Shown here: positions 18,714-30,238 of the stretch, piece by piece
How positions within the stretch are numbered: position 1 is the first letter of the stretch
Layout: each line of letters starts with the position of its first letter
Assembly: GCA_013289685.1 (NCBI GenBank)
Contig: JABCZL010000018.1
Location: 53,129-117,128, forward strand
From: Acidobacteriota bacterium
Lineage (GTDB): Bacteria; Acidobacteriota; Terriglobia; Terriglobales; Acidobacteriaceae
DNA: 64,000 bases
Direction: 5' to 3'
Program-made: the position numbers and the translations under genes
Notes under the pieces: model-generated
Database searches by the model: none
Told to the model about the DNA's origin: nothing
The model's input: the letters and a program-made list of their open reading frames with translations, nothing else

Positions 18714-19175
18714 CTATGCAATCGTCTTGGGTTCAATCCCGTAGTCGGCTTCCCATTGCTCGTGAGTCTGCTGCGTGGCGGGCCACTGAAAGCACAGGCC
18801 GTAGCCGTCGGGATCTTTGAACCACAACTGCTTCATGCCGTAAGGCGCAACCTTCGGCTCTTTCAAATTGACGCCATGTGCGCAAAGGTGCTGGTATGCC
18901 GCGTCAAGATCTTTGCAACCGAAAAACAGGCAAGTGTCGTCGTGGGCAGCGACGCGCGGGGGATCCGGTGCGGCCGGCCGCTGGTCGGCTTCATAGGCGG
19001 TGTTGAGCATGAGTTCTGCGCCATTCAACTTGAGCCAGGCCCAATTGCAGTTGTCCCCCGGCTCAGACGTGGCGTGAACCGCAAACCCCAGCACGTCGCG
19101 GTAGAAACGGATCGCGACCGGCATGTCGAAGACCTGAATCAACGGACAAATGCCGTGAATGTCCATGGACGTCAA
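18714..19175 (-). CDS. VOC-superfamily (glyoxalase/bleomycin-resistance type) protein
   Basis: The 153-residue product has paired beta-alpha-beta-beta-beta modules: IQVFDMPVAIRFYRDVLGF at the N-terminus and FKDPDGYGLCFQWPA near the C-terminus, including the Glu/His-type metal positions of the VOC fold (for example GAELMLN). Members include lyases, dioxygenases and antibiotic-binding proteins; specificity cannot be called. It is convergent with the acetyltransferase gene and stands alone on its strand. Confidence 0.85.
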   Translation of the reverse strand: MTSMDIHGICPLIQVFDMPVAIRFYRDVLGFAVHATSEPGDNCNWAWLKLNGAELMLNTAYEADQRPAAPDPPRVAAHDDTCLFFGCKDLDAAYQHLCAHGVNLKEPKVAPYGMKQLWFKDPDGYGLCFQWPATQQTHEQWEADYGIEPKTIA

Positions 19176-19306
19176 CCTCCTTGCTTGGCCGGAAGATATA
19201 TCAGAAGACCGAAATCCCTGACGATTGGACGCGCTGTGCCGATCGCGGTGAGCGGTGAGCCTTTGTCACTCGACTCGTGAGAAAGTAGTTTCCAGAGGAA
19301 ACGGCG

Positions 19307-19705
19307 ATGAACGTGGATGAGATTCGCAAATACTGTCTGGCCTTTCCGGGGGCGACGGAGAATCTGCAATGGGGGGACGACCTCTGCTTCAAGACTCGCG
19401 GGAAGATCTTTGTCACGCTGGCCCTCACCGCCGTCCCCCAGAAGTTGTGCTTCAAATGCACTCCGCAGACATTCGCCGAGCTCGTGGAGCGGGAGAATAT
19501 TCGTCCGGCGCCGTATGTCGGACGCTACAAGTGGGCGATCCTGGACCGGCTGGACGCGCTGTCTCAGGAGGAGTTGCGGGAGTTCATCCGGCAGTCCTAC
19601 GAGATGGTCGCGGCGAAGGCACCGAAAATGCAGGCGCAACCGCCGAAGCGGAAGAGAAAACGCACTCCCGCGGGAAAACGCAAAACTCGCGCCAGGAAAC
19701 ATTAG
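19307..19705 (+). CDS. MmcQ/YjbR-family protein with basic tail
   Basis: The 132-residue protein has the YjbR signature: DEIRKYCLAFPGATENLQWG, then CFKTRGKIFVTL and GRYKWAILDRLDALSQEEL. YjbR proteins have a double-wing DNA-binding-like fold of unknown function. The last 25 residues (PPKRKRKRTPAGKRKTRARK) are a lysine/arginine-rich tail that would favour nucleic-acid binding and is longer than in the typical 120-residue member. It is divergent from the VOC gene. Confidence 0.85.
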   Translation: MNVDEIRKYCLAFPGATENLQWGDDLCFKTRGKIFVTLALTAVPQKLCFKCTPQTFAELVERENIRPAPYVGRYKWAILDRLDALSQEELREFIRQSYEMVAAKAPKMQAQPPKRKRKRTPAGKRKTRARKH

Positions 19706-19813
19706 CTGCCCGTGATTCCTGCGAATTGGATTCTGCCGGGTTCGGGAGCCTGTCTCCGGTATGACAACCGAGTTCGCAACGCATGGTATCTTGAATTCGC
19801 TGGGAGTTGGGTC

Positions 19814-20242
19814 ATGCCCGTGACCTATACCATCGACGCCACAAGACGTTTGATTCGCACGGTTTGCGCTCGGCCGCTGACGTTTGCGCAGGTGATGGAT
19901 CACTTTCGAGAACTGAACGAGGACCCAGCCTGTACAGGACGCCTCGATGTCTTGTTGGACGTCAGCGACGGTGATTTGGTCCCGGAAAGCCACCAGATCG
20001 GGGCAGTTGCCGCTGCCGTGCTCTCCATTCGCAACAAAGTTCAATTCGGATCGTGTGCGGTGGTTGCCAGCCGAGACGCCATGTTCGGCATGATGCGAGT
20101 CTTCGAGGTCCGCGCGGGTGACCATTTTGGTGCCGTCCATGTGTTTCGAAAGATGGCCGAGGCCGAGATTTGGCTGGCATCGCAAAAAACCGGGGCCGGT
20201 TCGGGATCCGTCACGGGGTCAAGGGGCAGATCCGAATCTTGA
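19814..20242 (+). CDS. SpoIIAA/STAS-like protein
   Basis: The 142-residue product begins MPVTYTIDATRRLIRTVC and has an alternating beta-alpha pattern with RLDVLLDVSDGDLVPESHQ in the middle, similar to the SpoIIAA-like (PF11964-type) family. It lacks the DSxG phosphorylation motif of true RsbV proteins. Its partner and role are unknown. ATG 19814 follows GGGAGTTGGGTC; the open frame extends 34 codons upstream but without family similarity. Confidence 0.6.
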   Translation: MPVTYTIDATRRLIRTVCARPLTFAQVMDHFRELNEDPACTGRLDVLLDVSDGDLVPESHQIGAVAAAVLSIRNKVQFGSCAVVASRDAMFGMMRVFEVRAGDHFGAVHVFRKMAEAEIWLASQKTGAGSGSVTGSRGRSES

Positions 20243-20349
20243 TTCTTGGAAAACTGACTATGGCATTTCGGTCCGCTCAGATTTGACTCTGCTCCCGGAG
20301 GTCGGCTAGCCTCAAGAGTCAATTGCAAATCCGAGCCGTTCAACCCCGA

Positions 20350-22110
20350 ATGCGATCTCCGCATAAATTATTGATTTTGTTGCTGATGGCGCTTCTGATG
20401 GTAGGCGCTGCGCCTTTCGTCGCTGCCTCGAATTATCCGGTGCACGCGCAGCATGCCATGGTGGTGAGCGTGCACGAGCAGGCGTCCCAGGTTGGCGTGG
20501 AGATCATGCAGGCTGGCGGCAATGCCGTCGACGCCGCGGTTGCCACCGGATTCGCTCTGGCTGTCGTACACCCTCCGGCAGGAAATATTGGCGGCGGCGG
20601 GTTCATGCTCATCCGCATGGCTGACGGCAAGACGCACTTTCTCGACTACCGCGAAAAGGCTCCCGCGGCCGCCACGCGTGACATGTTTCTGGACGCGCAG
20701 GGCAACGTGATTGAGGGCGCCACCGAGATTGGCTACAAATCAATCGGCGTCCCTGGGTCGGTGGCCGGCCTGGTTTACGCCGAGCAGAAATACGGTAAGT
20801 TGACGCTGAAGCAGGTGATGGCTCCAGCCATCCGGCTGGCGCGCGAGGGTTACGCTCTGAGTTGGGGTGAGGCCGCGGATCTGCACGATCGTCATCTGGC
20901 AGAGTTCCCCGAATCGCGCCGCGTGTTTCAGCGCAACGGCGACTACTACAAGCCGGGAGAGATTTTCCGCCAGCCCGACCTGGCGCGGACCCTCGATCGA
21001 ATTGCCGAGAAGCCAGACGATTTCTATCACGGTTCGCTGGCGCGGGAACTGGCTGCGGCCATGCAGAAGGGCGGAGGCCTGATGACCGCCGACGATCTGG
21101 CGCACTATGAGGTGAAAGAACGCGAGCCGGTGCGCGGGTCTTATCGCGGATATGAAGTGATCAGTGCGCCGCCGCCCTCCTCAGGTGGAACCGTGCTGAT
21201 TGAGTCGCTTAACATTCTGGAGGGCTACGATCTCGGCAAGATGGGCGATCGATCGGCCCAGTCGATTCACTACACTGCGGAGGCCTTCCGGCGGGCGTTT
21301 TTTGATCGCGCCGAGTTCATGGGAGATCCAGACTTCGCCAAGATCCCGGTGGCCCAGCTCATTGACAAAAGATACGCGAAAGCCTGGGCGGAGACGATCG
21401 ACCCGGCGCGCGCCACTCCGAGTAAAGACTTGAAGCGTCCGGCGGCGTTCAGCGAGTTGGAACAATATGCGGCGGCTCATCCACCCGCGGCGGCGCCGCA
21501 CGAGTCCAACCACACCACGCACTACTCGGTCATGGACGCTGACGGCAATGCGGTTGCCGTGACCACCACCATCAATGACTGGTTCGGGTCGCGGGTTACG
21601 GCGGACGGTCTGGGCTTCCTCCTGAACGACGAGATGGATGATTTTTCGTCGAAGCCGGGCGTGCCGAATTCCGACGGTTTGATTCAAGGCGACATGAATG
21701 CGATTGGGCCAGGGAAGCGGCCGTTGTCTTCGATGACGCCGACCATTGTGGTGCACGACGGCAAGACCGTCATGGTGCTGGGTTCGCCGGGCAGTTCCAA
21801 GATCATTACCACCGTGGCCAATGTTCTAATGGGTGTGGTGGACTACGGCATGAACATTCAGGAAGCGGTGAACGCTCCCCGCTTTCACAATCAATGGATG
21901 CCCGACGTGCTCAATGTGGAACAATGGTTTTCGCCCGATACCCTGAGCTTGCTGCACCACATGGGATACAACATTGAAGTCGGACTCCGCTACGGGACGA
22001 ATGTGGCGCCCTACTGGAGCGATGCGGAGTGCATTGCCGTTGACGCCAAAACCGGCGCGCGTCTCGGCGCCAGCGATGGCCGGAACAGCGGAAAAGCAGT
22101 GGGATACTAG
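20350..22110 (+). CDS. ggt: Gamma-glutamyltransferase
   Basis: The 586-residue secreted precursor has an N-terminal signal peptide (residues 1-28) and is expected to self-cleave into large and small subunits at Thr389 in the motif TTHYSVMDADGNAVAVTT. It hydrolyses or transfers gamma-glutamyl groups from glutathione and related amides in the periplasm. Other signatures are GGNAVDAAVATGFAL, GNIGGGGFML, PPPSSGGTVL and LGSPGSSKIITT. I chose ATG 20350 over an upstream TTG because it begins the signal peptide. Downstream is a 7-bp-unit repeat array. Confidence 0.95.
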   Translation: MRSPHKLLILLLMALLMVGAAPFVAASNYPVHAQHAMVVSVHEQASQVGVEIMQAGGNAVDAAVATGFALAVVHPPAGNIGGGGFMLIRMADGKTHFLDYREKAPAAATRDMFLDAQGNVIEGATEIGYKSIGVPGSVAGLVYAEQKYGKLTLKQVMAPAIRLAREGYALSWGEAADLHDRHLAEFPESRRVFQRNGDYYKPGEIFRQPDLARTLDRIAEKPDDFYHGSLARELAAAMQKGGGLMTADDLAHYEVKEREPVRGSYRGYEVISAPPPSSGGTVLIESLNILEGYDLGKMGDRSAQSIHYTAEAFRRAFFDRAEFMGDPDFAKIPVAQLIDKRYAKAWAETIDPARATPSKDLKRPAAFSELEQYAAAHPPAAAPHESNHTTHYSVMDADGNAVAVTTTINDWFGSRVTADGLGFLLNDEMDDFSSKPGVPNSDGLIQGDMNAIGPGKRPLSSMTPTIVVHDGKTVMVLGSPGSSKIITTVANVLMGVVDYGMNIQEAVNAPRFHNQWMPDVLNVEQWFSPDTLSLLHHMGYNIEVGLRYGTNVAPYWSDAECIAVDAKTGARLGASDGRNSGKAVGY

Positions 22111-22119
22111 AAGGGCAAT

Positions 22120-22206
22120 TGTTTGATGGTTGGTTGTTGATTAAAAATCAAAGGCAAATGGGTTCTTGGTTTTAAATCAACAATCAGCAATCATCAATCA
22201 ACAATT
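22120..22206. repeat. Inverted arrays of 7-bp units between ggt and the next gene
   Basis: The left arm has units TGTTTGA, TGGTTGG, TTGTTGA (22120-22140). The right arm has four units of ATCANCA (ATCAACA, ATCAGCA, ATCATCA, ATCAACA, 22176-22203). The arms are complementary, so a long A/T-rich hairpin is possible. Confidence 0.75.
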
Positions 22207-22221
22207 CTCTAAGGGACGCGC

Positions 22222-23046
22222 ATGCTGAGAGCAGTTTCGACTTATCTGTTCGTGAAAGAGCGGCTGCATCCCGGCATCCTGGATGGGCTGACTCGCAGCG
22301 GGGTGCAGGCGGTCGAGATTTTTGCGGCGCGTCAGCATCTCGATTACGCCAACCGCAAGCAACACGTAAAGGAAATCGCGGAATGGTTCCACGGCAGCGG
22401 GGTTCCGCTCAACTCGGTGCACTCGCCGCTCTATGCCGACTACGAGTGGGGCCGGGCCGGGGCGCCTCCGTTGAACATTGCCTCCACCGACCGCGCGGCG
22501 CGCGTCGATGCCATGGACGAGATCAAGCGCTCTCTAGAAATTGCCGAGCAGATTCCTTTCCGTTTCCTGGTGCAGCATCTGGGCGCGCCGAATGAAGATT
22601 TCAGCGAGAAAAAATTCGAAGCGGCCATGACCTCCATCGAACACCTGCGGGCATTTGCCAAGCCGCTGGGCGTGCGCATCCTGTTGGAAAATATTCCCAA
22701 CGAACTCTCGACGCCCGACCGCCTGGTGGAGATGATCCGGGGCGCGCACTTCGACGACGTCGGCGTGTGTTTCGACTTCGGGCACGCGCACATGATGAGT
22801 TCCGTGCGCGAGGGATTTGAGATTTTGCGGACTCACATTTGCTCCACCCACATTCACGACAACGACAAACTAAAAGACTCGCACCTGTGGCCGGGGCAGG
22901 GAACCATTGACTGGAAAGAAGCCATGGAACTCCTGCGTTCGGCGCCGCAGACCCCGCCCCTGCTGCTGGAACTGGGGGAAGATGAGAAAGTGAATCCCCT
23001 GGAGAAGCTGGGCGAGGCGTTCGAGAAACTGGAATCAGCATCGTAG
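22222..23046 (+). CDS. Sugar phosphate isomerase/epimerase (AP-endonuclease 2 TIM barrel)
   Basis: The 274-residue protein has the xylose-isomerase-like TIM-barrel pattern: ELFAAR-like [42 protein letters not shown] and metal-binding [20 protein letters not shown] with Asp/His/Glu ligands. Such enzymes isomerise or epimerise ketose substrates or carry out related reactions. The substrate is unknown. AAGGGA precedes ATG 22222. The TAG stop codon is supplied by the GTAGCGCC repeat at 23043. Confidence 0.85.
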   Translation: MLRAVSTYLFVKERLHPGILDGLTRSGVQAVEIFAARQHLDYANRKQHVKEIAEWFHGSGVPLNSVHSPLYADYEWGRAGAPPLNIASTDRAARVDAMDEIKRSLEIAEQIPFRFLVQHLGAPNEDFSEKKFEAAMTSIEHLRAFAKPLGVRILLENIPNELSTPDRLVEMIRGAHFDDVGVCFDFGHAHMMSSVREGFEILRTHICSTHIHDNDKLKDSHLWPGQGTIDWKEAMELLRSAPQTPPLLLELGEDEKVNPLEKLGEAFEKLESAS

Positions 23047-23103
23047 CGCCGCCGTCCTCGGCGGCTGTTGCGGGGGCGTCCCGCCCGCGCGTCCCGGCGC
23101 TAC
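23043..23103. repeat. Dispersed GC-rich palindromic element, GTAGCGCC...GGCGCTAC (copy 2)
   Basis: It has the same ends and GGGGCGTCCCGCCCGC core as the copy at 4495-4580. TAG at 23044-23046 closes the upstream gene. The next gene, asnS, has its ribosome-binding site (AAAGGA) directly after the element. Confidence 0.75.
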
Positions 23104-23114
23104 TCAAAGGAATT

Positions 23115-24440
23115 ATGTCTTCACCTGTTACAACGATCGCAGAAATCGGCAAGCATGAGGGCCAGTCAGTCACGGTCCGCGGCTGGCTCTATAACCTGCG
23201 CGAAAGCGGGAAGTTATTGTTCCCGCAATTTCGCGACGGCTCCGGCATTATTCAAGGGGTCGTACCCAAGAACGCGGTCCCGCCGGAAGTGTTCGACGCA
23301 ATCAAGACACTGACCCAGGAGTCGAGCGTGATCGTCGAAGGCAAAGTCCGCGCCGACAAGCGCGCCCACGGCGGCTACGAACTTGATGTGGCCAACGTGC
23401 ACGTCGTGCAGCGCGTGCCCGAGTCTACGCCCTACCCGATTACTCCCAAAGAACACGGCACCGACTTCCTCATGGAGCACCGCCATCTCTGGGTGCGGTC
23501 GCAGCGGCAGGCGGCGATTCTGCGCGTGCGCGCCGAGATCATCAAAGCGGCGCGCGATTTCTTCGACGAACGCGGCTTCACCCTGACCGATCCTCCCATC
23601 ATTACTCCAGCAGCCTGTGAAGGCACGAGCACGCTGTTCCCGGTCGACTACTTCGACGAGCAGGCGTTCCTCACTCAGTCAGGCCAGCTCTACGTCGAAG
23701 CGACAGCGATGGCGTTGGGAAAGGTTTATTCCTTCGGCCCGACATTTCGCGCGGAAAAATCGAAGACGCGCCGCCATCTCACCGAGTTCTGGATGGTCGA
23801 ACCGGAAGTCGCTTACGCCGAACTCGACGACGTGATGGAACTGGCCGAGGGCCTCATCACCTTCATTGTGAAGCGCTGCCTCGAGAAACGCCGCGTCGAT
23901 TTGCAAACCATCGGCCGCGATATTTCCAAGCTGGAAAAAATCGAAGCCCCGTTCCCGCGCATCAGCTACGACGAAGCCGTGAAGAACTTGCAGGAAGGCC
24001 ACGCCCAAGGCAAGCTGGAATCCAAATTCGAGTGGGGCGGCGACTTGGGTTCGCCCGACGAGACCTATCTCTCAGCTCAGTTCGACAAGCCGGTCATGGT
24101 GCACCGTTACCCTGCAAAAGTGAAAGCGTTTTACATGGAGCCCGACCCGCAGCGTCCGGACCTCGCCTTGTGCGTGGACGTGCTCGCTCCCGAGGGTTAC
24201 GGCGAAATCATCGGCGGCTCGCAGCGCATGGCTTCGTACGAATTGCTCTTACAGCGGATCCACGAGCACAACTTGCCCGAAGAAGCCTTCAAGTGGTATC
24301 TCGACCTGCGCAGGTTCGGCAGCGTTCCCCACGGCGGCTTCGGCATGGGCATTGAACGCGCCGTGGCCTGGATCTGCGGCCTGGAGCATGTGCGCGAGAC
24401 CATTCCATTTCCCAGAATGCTCTACAGGCTTTATCCGTGA
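23115..24440 (+). CDS. asnS: Asparaginyl-tRNA synthetase
   Basis: The 441-residue class IIb synthetase charges tRNA-Asn. It has an N-terminal OB-fold ([20 protein letters not shown]), motif 2 in [20 protein letters not shown] and motif 3 in [19 protein letters not shown]-type motif 1 lies at [20 protein letters not shown]. The AsnRS rather than AspRS assignment follows the [17 protein letters not shown] segment. Length is typical. AAAGGAATT immediately precedes ATG 23115. Confidence 0.95.
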   Translation: MSSPVTTIAEIGKHEGQSVTVRGWLYNLRESGKLLFPQFRDGSGIIQGVVPKNAVPPEVFDAIKTLTQESSVIVEGKVRADKRAHGGYELDVANVHVVQRVPESTPYPITPKEHGTDFLMEHRHLWVRSQRQAAILRVRAEIIKAARDFFDERGFTLTDPPIITPAACEGTSTLFPVDYFDEQAFLTQSGQLYVEATAMALGKVYSFGPTFRAEKSKTRRHLTEFWMVEPEVAYAELDDVMELAEGLITFIVKRCLEKRRVDLQTIGRDISKLEKIEAPFPRISYDEAVKNLQEGHAQGKLESKFEWGGDLGSPDETYLSAQFDKPVMVHRYPAKVKAFYMEPDPQRPDLALCVDVLAPEGYGEIIGGSQRMASYELLLQRIHEHNLPEEAFKWYLDLRRFGSVPHGGFGMGIERAVAWICGLEHVRETIPFPRMLYRLYP

Positions 24441-24449
24441 GGGGAATTG

Positions 24450-24545
24450 AGCCATAGTGTGATTGAGTCATTGTGCGATTTGAAACGCGATAGTTTCTTC
24501 CCAATCACCAATGGCGCAATCGCAAAATCGCTCAATGATCGCTTG
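24450..24545. repeat. Inverted arrays of 8-bp units between asnS and the arginase gene
   Basis: Left units such as GTGTGATT, GAGTCATT, GTGCGATT (about 24457-24482) face right units such as CAATCACC, AATGGCGC, AATCGCAA, AATCGCTC (about 24503-24534), complementary in overall sequence. The same design with cleaner units occurs at 40752-40855. Confidence 0.7.
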
Positions 24546-24550
24546 ACCCT

Positions 24551-25498
24551 ATGATGATGACTACAGCCTCCACCTCCTCCAACATCACTCCCAAGAAAAT
24601 CCGCGTCATCGGCGTGCCCCTTGACCTTGGCCAGTCCCGCCGCGGCGTCGACATGGGGCCATCCGCCGTGCGTGTGGCCGGGCTTGAGGCGCGCCTCGAA
24701 GCGCTCGGCCACGAAGTAGAAGACGCCGGCAACGTGGCCGTCGCCATTCCGGAACAGAAAAAAGAAGGCGACCCTCACGCCAAGTATTTGAAGGAGATCA
24801 CCGCGACCTGCACCAAACATGCCGAGCTGGTGGTCAAGACGCTCGAGGCGGGCAAAGTTCCGCTGGCGCTCGGCGGAGATCATTCGATGGCCGCCGGAAC
24901 GGTCTCAGGTGTGGCCGAGTTTTACCGCCGTCAGAACCAGCACGTGGGCCTGATCTGGATCGACGCGCACACCGACATCAATACCCCCGACTCGTCTCCC
25001 AGTGGCAACGTGCATGGCATGCCGCTGGCCGCGCTGCTGGGCCTGTGGCCGTCGGAGCTGGGAAACATCTTCGACTTCTCGCCCAAAGTGAAGCCGCAGA
25101 ACTGCGTGCTGGTGGGCGTGCGCGACATCGACGCCGTCGAAAAAGAAAATGTGGTGCGCGCGGGCATTGGCGTGTTCACCATGCGCGACATCGACGAGCG
25201 CGGCATGCGCACGGTGATGGAAGAAGCCCTGCGCATGGCCGCTCGCGGCACCGCCGGCTATCACATCTCCCTCGACATGGACTGGGTCGATCCCGAGGAC
25301 GCCCCCGGCGTGGGCACTCCCGTCCGCGGCGGCGCGACTTACCGTGAGGCGCACCTCGCCATGGAGATCATCGCCGACCACGGCCGCATGCTGAGCTTCG
25401 AGATCGTCGAAGTAAATCCCGTGATCGACGAGCACAATCAGACCGCCGATCTGGCGGTGGAACTGGCACTCTCGGCCTTCGGAAAGAAGATTCTGTAA
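24551..25498 (+). CDS. rocF: Arginase
   Basis: The 315-residue ureohydrolase should convert arginine to ornithine and urea with a binuclear Mn centre. Metal-ligand motifs are GGDHSMAAGT, DAHTDINTPDSSPSGNVHG and SLDMDWVDPEDAPGVGTPV. The SPSGNVHGMP loop favours arginase over agmatinase. No other urea or polyamine genes are adjacent. No Shine-Dalgarno is evident before the ATGATGATG start. Confidence 0.9.
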   Translation: MMMTTASTSSNITPKKIRVIGVPLDLGQSRRGVDMGPSAVRVAGLEARLEALGHEVEDAGNVAVAIPEQKKEGDPHAKYLKEITATCTKHAELVVKTLEAGKVPLALGGDHSMAAGTVSGVAEFYRRQNQHVGLIWIDAHTDINTPDSSPSGNVHGMPLAALLGLWPSELGNIFDFSPKVKPQNCVLVGVRDIDAVEKENVVRAGIGVFTMRDIDERGMRTVMEEALRMAARGTAGYHISLDMDWVDPEDAPGVGTPVRGGATYREAHLAMEIIADHGRMLSFEIVEVNPVIDEHNQTADLAVELALSAFGKKIL

Positions 25499-25682
25499 AA
25501 GAGGGGCGTTGTGGCCAAACTCAGCATCTACGATGGACGCGCCTTGGAGACGTGAGTTCAGGAGATGGTCTAAGTACATGTCTGACCCTGAACTATAGCC
25601 TGCCGCTGCTCGAAACCTCGCATCCGAACCGTAATCAGGAACAATTGACGCCCTAGTGCTTCCGCGTCCACACTGGAAGGTC

Positions 25683-26873
<1,191 letters not shown>

Positions 26874-26948
26874 GAAACTCCAGTCGCCAAACTGCAAGTG
26901 GATGCGTTCTACCTCGTGAACCTTGGCGTCCTTCGTGGTTAACGCCTT

Positions 26949-28547
26949 TTATTTGGCACACACAAAGCTCGCGGCATCGTTCGTGTCCCCGCTGCCCTTG
27001 TACTTCGCCGCCTGCGGATACGCGCACAGCGGCCGCGTCATCGTCGGGTGCTGCTTATCATCGGCAGCGAACTTCGAGGCGATCATTGCAGACGGCGCCG
27101 CGCCCTTCTCCACCCACAGCTCCAGCGCCGCATGCATGCTGTGCTGCGGATCGTCGGACCTCAACTGCACGTATTCTCCGAAAGCGTCCGTCCCCGGGCC
27201 ATCGCCGCAGTGCTGCATGCCCGGTACCATGTACAGGCGCACGAACGAATCTGACGCGTGCTCTCCCATCTTGGCTACGACGCTCTGGTAATAGTTGACC
27301 GTGTTGAGCGCCGGAATCGCGGGATCGTTCCACCCGTGGTACAGAATCAGCTTCCCGCCGCGTGCCTGAAACGGCTTCAGGTCGGCGTCGGTCGCGTTGA
27401 GCGCACTCGCAGTTTTCTCCTCGGCCAACTTCAGCGCAGCTTCGAGCCTGAAGGTCTTGTAATCCCAATCGGATTTTTCATACACCATGTTCGAAAAGTA
27501 TCCGATCCCGAAAAATGCCATCAGGCTTTTGGCCGGAGCCGCACCGGTGATCCAGGTTCCCCAGCCGCCCTCTCCATCTTCCGCGCCGGGCAAGAAGCCG
27601 GGGAAAACTTCGTGCCCGTGCGCATCGTGCGGACCCGCATAAATCGCTTTCAGCGCGGCGGCCTGTGGCGCGGTCAGACATTTGTCGGTGTCTTCGCCCG
27701 CCTTGCACTGGATGGTCGCGGGATCGAAGTGGCACTGCCGGGGATCGTTCAGGATTCCGTCGCGCACGCCGTCCAGCTCGTCGCATGCGGCGTTGACCGC
27801 CGCCGCGATCGTGGAAATCTTCGCCCGAGGAATAAAACTGCCTGGATCGAGCGTCAGCGCCTGCGTGTCCGTGGCTGCCGTAGAGAGCAGCGCCGTCCAG
27901 TAGTTCGCCGGAGCCCCCGCCAGAATGCCGTCATAATCCGCGGGATAGCGCTGCGCCTCCATCAGCGCCTCGCGCCCGCCGTCGGAGCATCCCGCAAAGT
28001 ACGCGCGTTGCGCACCCTTCCCATAAAACGCGTGCACCGCTTCCTTGGCGACGCGCGTCATCTCGTGAATTCCGCGATGCCCGAAGTCGACCACTTTCTC
28101 CGGATGCCCCAGTGCCCAGCTCGCATCAATGGGCGATCCCGCGTGGCCCGTGTCTGTGCCCGTTGCCGCGTATCCCTTGCTCATGGCCGTGCCCAGTTCC
28201 GGATAGTCGATTTGCCCCGCGAATCCGCCATTGGCAAGCCCCTGCAGCTTGCCATTCCATCCCGCGACCGGCAGCCACACTTCAATCTTGATGTCGGAGT
28301 CCGCAGTCGGCTTGGCCTCCGCCACCACGCGGCAGAATGCAGGCAGTCTCTTATACAGCGCGGACACGTCCGCCCCGCCGAAAGGCGCGGGCGGGCCGGC
28401 AAACGTCCCAGCCGCGACGGTCTGCGCGAGCGTAATGGTCGCGCCGGGGATCTTCGCCCCGGCCAGCTTTTCGCACGAATCATCCCCGAATGCGATGACA
28501 CCCGAAACGAGGAGGAAAAATGCTAGCCATAGATGTGGTTTTTTCAT
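26949..28547 (-). CDS. Secreted tannase/feruloyl-esterase-family hydrolase
   Basis: The 532-residue product has a signal peptide (residues 1-23, MKKPHLWLAFFLLVSG). The alpha/beta-hydrolase core has the nucleophile in FAGCSDGGREAL and the His in VPGMQHCGDGPG. The Cys next to Ser and the Cys next to His form the CS-HC pair typical of tannases and feruloyl esterases. It should release aromatic acids from plant esters outside the cytoplasm. AGGAG precedes ATG codons at 28550 and 28547. A CCACAG-type repeat fragment and the S10 gene lie upstream. Confidence 0.88.
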   Translation of the reverse strand: MKKPHLWLAFFLLVSGVIAFGDDSCEKLAGAKIPGATITLAQTVAAGTFAGPPAPFGGADVSALYKRLPAFCRVVAEAKPTADSDIKIEVWLPVAGWNGKLQGLANGGFAGQIDYPELGTAMSKGYAATGTDTGHAGSPIDASWALGHPEKVVDFGHRGIHEMTRVAKEAVHAFYGKGAQRAYFAGCSDGGREALMEAQRYPADYDGILAGAPANYWTALLSTAATDTQALTLDPGSFIPRAKISTIAAAVNAACDELDGVRDGILNDPRQCHFDPATIQCKAGEDTDKCLTAPQAAALKAIYAGPHDAHGHEVFPGFLPGAEDGEGGWGTWITGAAPAKSLMAFFGIGYFSNMVYEKSDWDYKTFRLEAALKLAEEKTASALNATDADLKPFQARGGKLILYHGWNDPAIPALNTVNYYQSVVAKMGEHASDSFVRLYMVPGMQHCGDGPGTDAFGEYVQLRSDDPQHSMHAALELWVEKGAAPSAMIASKFAADDKQHPTMTRPLCAYPQAAKYKGSGDTNDAASFVCAK

Positions 28548-28585
28548 CATGCTCCTGAACTCTGCGTCCACAGCGTCCTCTGTGG

Positions 28586-30238
28586 TTAAGGATTCGCCTT
28601 CCCCATAAACGCAGCCTGATCCGCCTTCATCTTCTTCAGGCCTTCCACCGGCAAGTACACCATGTGTCCCGACTCGTACGTCGCAAATGAAATATTGTCG
28701 CGATACTTCGGCGGCAGGTTGAGATGGTCCACCGTGTAATTCGCCGCGAAATACGGGGTCGCCAGATCGTAATACCCCTCCATCACCAGAATCTTCAGAT
28801 AAGGATTCTTCACGATCGCCTGGCGCATCGCCGAAGCTGTGTCCGGGAATCCCTGGCTCGCCGATCCCCAATCCCAGTTGTCGTTGGGCCCGCGCGGCGC
28901 GCGAACGTTATAAGGCATGTCCACCTTGTATCCCAACTCCGTGCGCAGATAGTTGTTGAACACCGACGTAAACGGCGGCCCCGTCGCCGCGCCCGTCGGA
29001 TCATAAAACGGAGTATCCAGTAGCCCATTCGGATCGGGTCCTGTATAGCGTGCGTCCAGCCGTCCCACGCGCAATTTCTGGTCAATCAGCAAATAGTGCG
29101 TGAACTTCTGCACGTTGATGCGCAGATTGGCCTCGTCGATCACTTCCTTGCTCAGCCCCGTAAAGCGCGCCAGCTGGTCGATCACTTTCTGCCGTTCCGG
29201 CGGCGTGAGCGAATCTCCCTTGTCCAGCGCCCGCGCATACTCCGTCGATGCCCACAGTTCCGATTCCTGCCGCGCGCGATTCATATCCTGCGCCAGATCG
29301 GGCGCCAGTTTGTGGTGATAGCCCGCGATCATGGTGAACGTCGGAATCAGAAAAACATAAGGCTGGTCGTTCGTAAAATTATCTTCGAGCGTTTCGAAAT
29401 TCAGCACCGTCGAAAGCAGGGTGATGCCGTTAAACGAAATCCCGCGGTCGGCCAGATACCCCGCAATGCCCGCAGACCGCGTCGTGCCATAGCTTTCTCC
29501 GAATAGGAATAGCGGCGACGACCAGCGCTCGTTGCGCGTGATGTAGAGCCGTATGAATTCGCTGAACGCTTCAATGTCGCCCTTCACGCCCCAGAATTTC
29601 TTGAACAGCTCGGAATCCGCAGCGCGGCTGAAACCCGTGCCGATCGCGTCGATCAGCACCAGATCGCTCTTGTCGAGCAGCGTAGAAGCGTTGTCCTCCA
29701 TGCGATACGGCGCAGGCGGCATAAATCCATCCGGCTGCATCACCACCTTCCGCGGACCCAGCGCTCCCATATGCAGCCAGATCGAGGACGATCCCGGCCC
29801 GCCGTTAAACGCAAACGTGAGCGGCCGCCGCGCGGCGTCCTGCCCGTCGAGGGTGTAAGCGACGTAAAACATTTCTGCTTCGATCCTGCCGTCGCCGCGC
29901 TTGATGGGCAGCCGTCCGGCCGTGGCCGTGTACTTCAGCACCCTCCCGTCGACGGTGATCTGGTGATGCGTCACCACCGGCGCCGCCTCGGTCATGTCGT
30001 AATGCTCTTCCTTGTCCTTCTCCTTGTCTTTGTCTCTGTCGCCCGCACCTTCGCGAGGCGAGACCTTTGGCTCGGCCTCGGGCTTGACGGCGCTCTCCGC
30101 GGGCTTTTCAGCAGCCGGAGCCGCCGCAGCCTTCTTCGGAGCAGCGGGTTTGGGAGTGTCGGCTTGTTGTGCGAATGAGTAGCCACAGATTGCACCGCTA
30201 ATCAGCACGACGACGAACAACCGGGAGAGTTTCTTCAT
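28586..30238 (-). CDS. Secreted S10-family serine carboxypeptidase-like protein
   Basis: The 550-residue product has a signal peptide (residues 1-22) and a low-complexity Ala/Pro/Lys/Glu/Asp linker (about 25-80). The catalytic domain has [19 protein letters not shown] (oxyanion region), [15 protein letters not shown] (nucleophile Ser) and [11 protein letters not shown] (His). These are the S10 peptidase signatures; members remove C-terminal residues or act as acyltransferases. The linker probably spaces the enzyme from the membrane or a partner. The downstream tannase gene follows 38 bp later, suggesting joint expression. Confidence 0.9.
   Translation of the reverse strand: MKKLSRLFVVVLISGAICGYSFAQQADTPKPAAPKKAAAAPAAEKPAESAVKPEAEPKVSPREGAGDRDKDKEKDKEEHYDMTEAAPVVTHHQITVDGRVLKYTATAGRLPIKRGDGRIEAEMFYVAYTLDGQDAARRPLTFAFNGGPGSSSIWLHMGALGPRKVVMQPDGFMPPAPYRMEDNASTLLDKSDLVLIDAIGTGFSRAADSELFKKFWGVKGDIEAFSEFIRLYITRNERWSSPLFLFGESYGTTRSAGIAGYLADRGISFNGITLLSTVLNFETLEDNFTNDQPYVFLIPTFTMIAGYHHKLAPDLAQDMNRARQESELWASTEYARALDKGDSLTPPERQKVIDQLARFTGLSKEVIDEANLRINVQKFTHYLLIDQKLRVGRLDARYTGPDPNGLLDTPFYDPTGAATGPPFTSVFNNYLRTELGYKVDMPYNVRAPRGPNDNWDWGSASQGFPDTASAMRQAIVKNPYLKILVMEGYYDLATPYFAANYTVDHLNLPPKYRDNISFATYESGHMVYLPVEGLKKMKADQAAFMGKANP

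Noticed and set aside
18725..18745. GGTTCAATCCC as a tRNA T-loop
   Set aside because: No cloverleaf can be folded around it, and it lies inside the VOC gene.
25555..25594. Inverted repeat AGTTCAGG/CCTGAACT as terminator of the arginase gene
   Set aside because: The loop is 24 nt, the stem 8 bp and there is no T-tract; support is too weak.
27258..28526. Long open frame on the plus strand opposite the tannase gene
   Set aside because: It runs antisense to a well-supported gene in GC-rich DNA, has no family signature and is an expected shadow; the same applies to 16889-18037 (minus) and 57084-58013 (plus).
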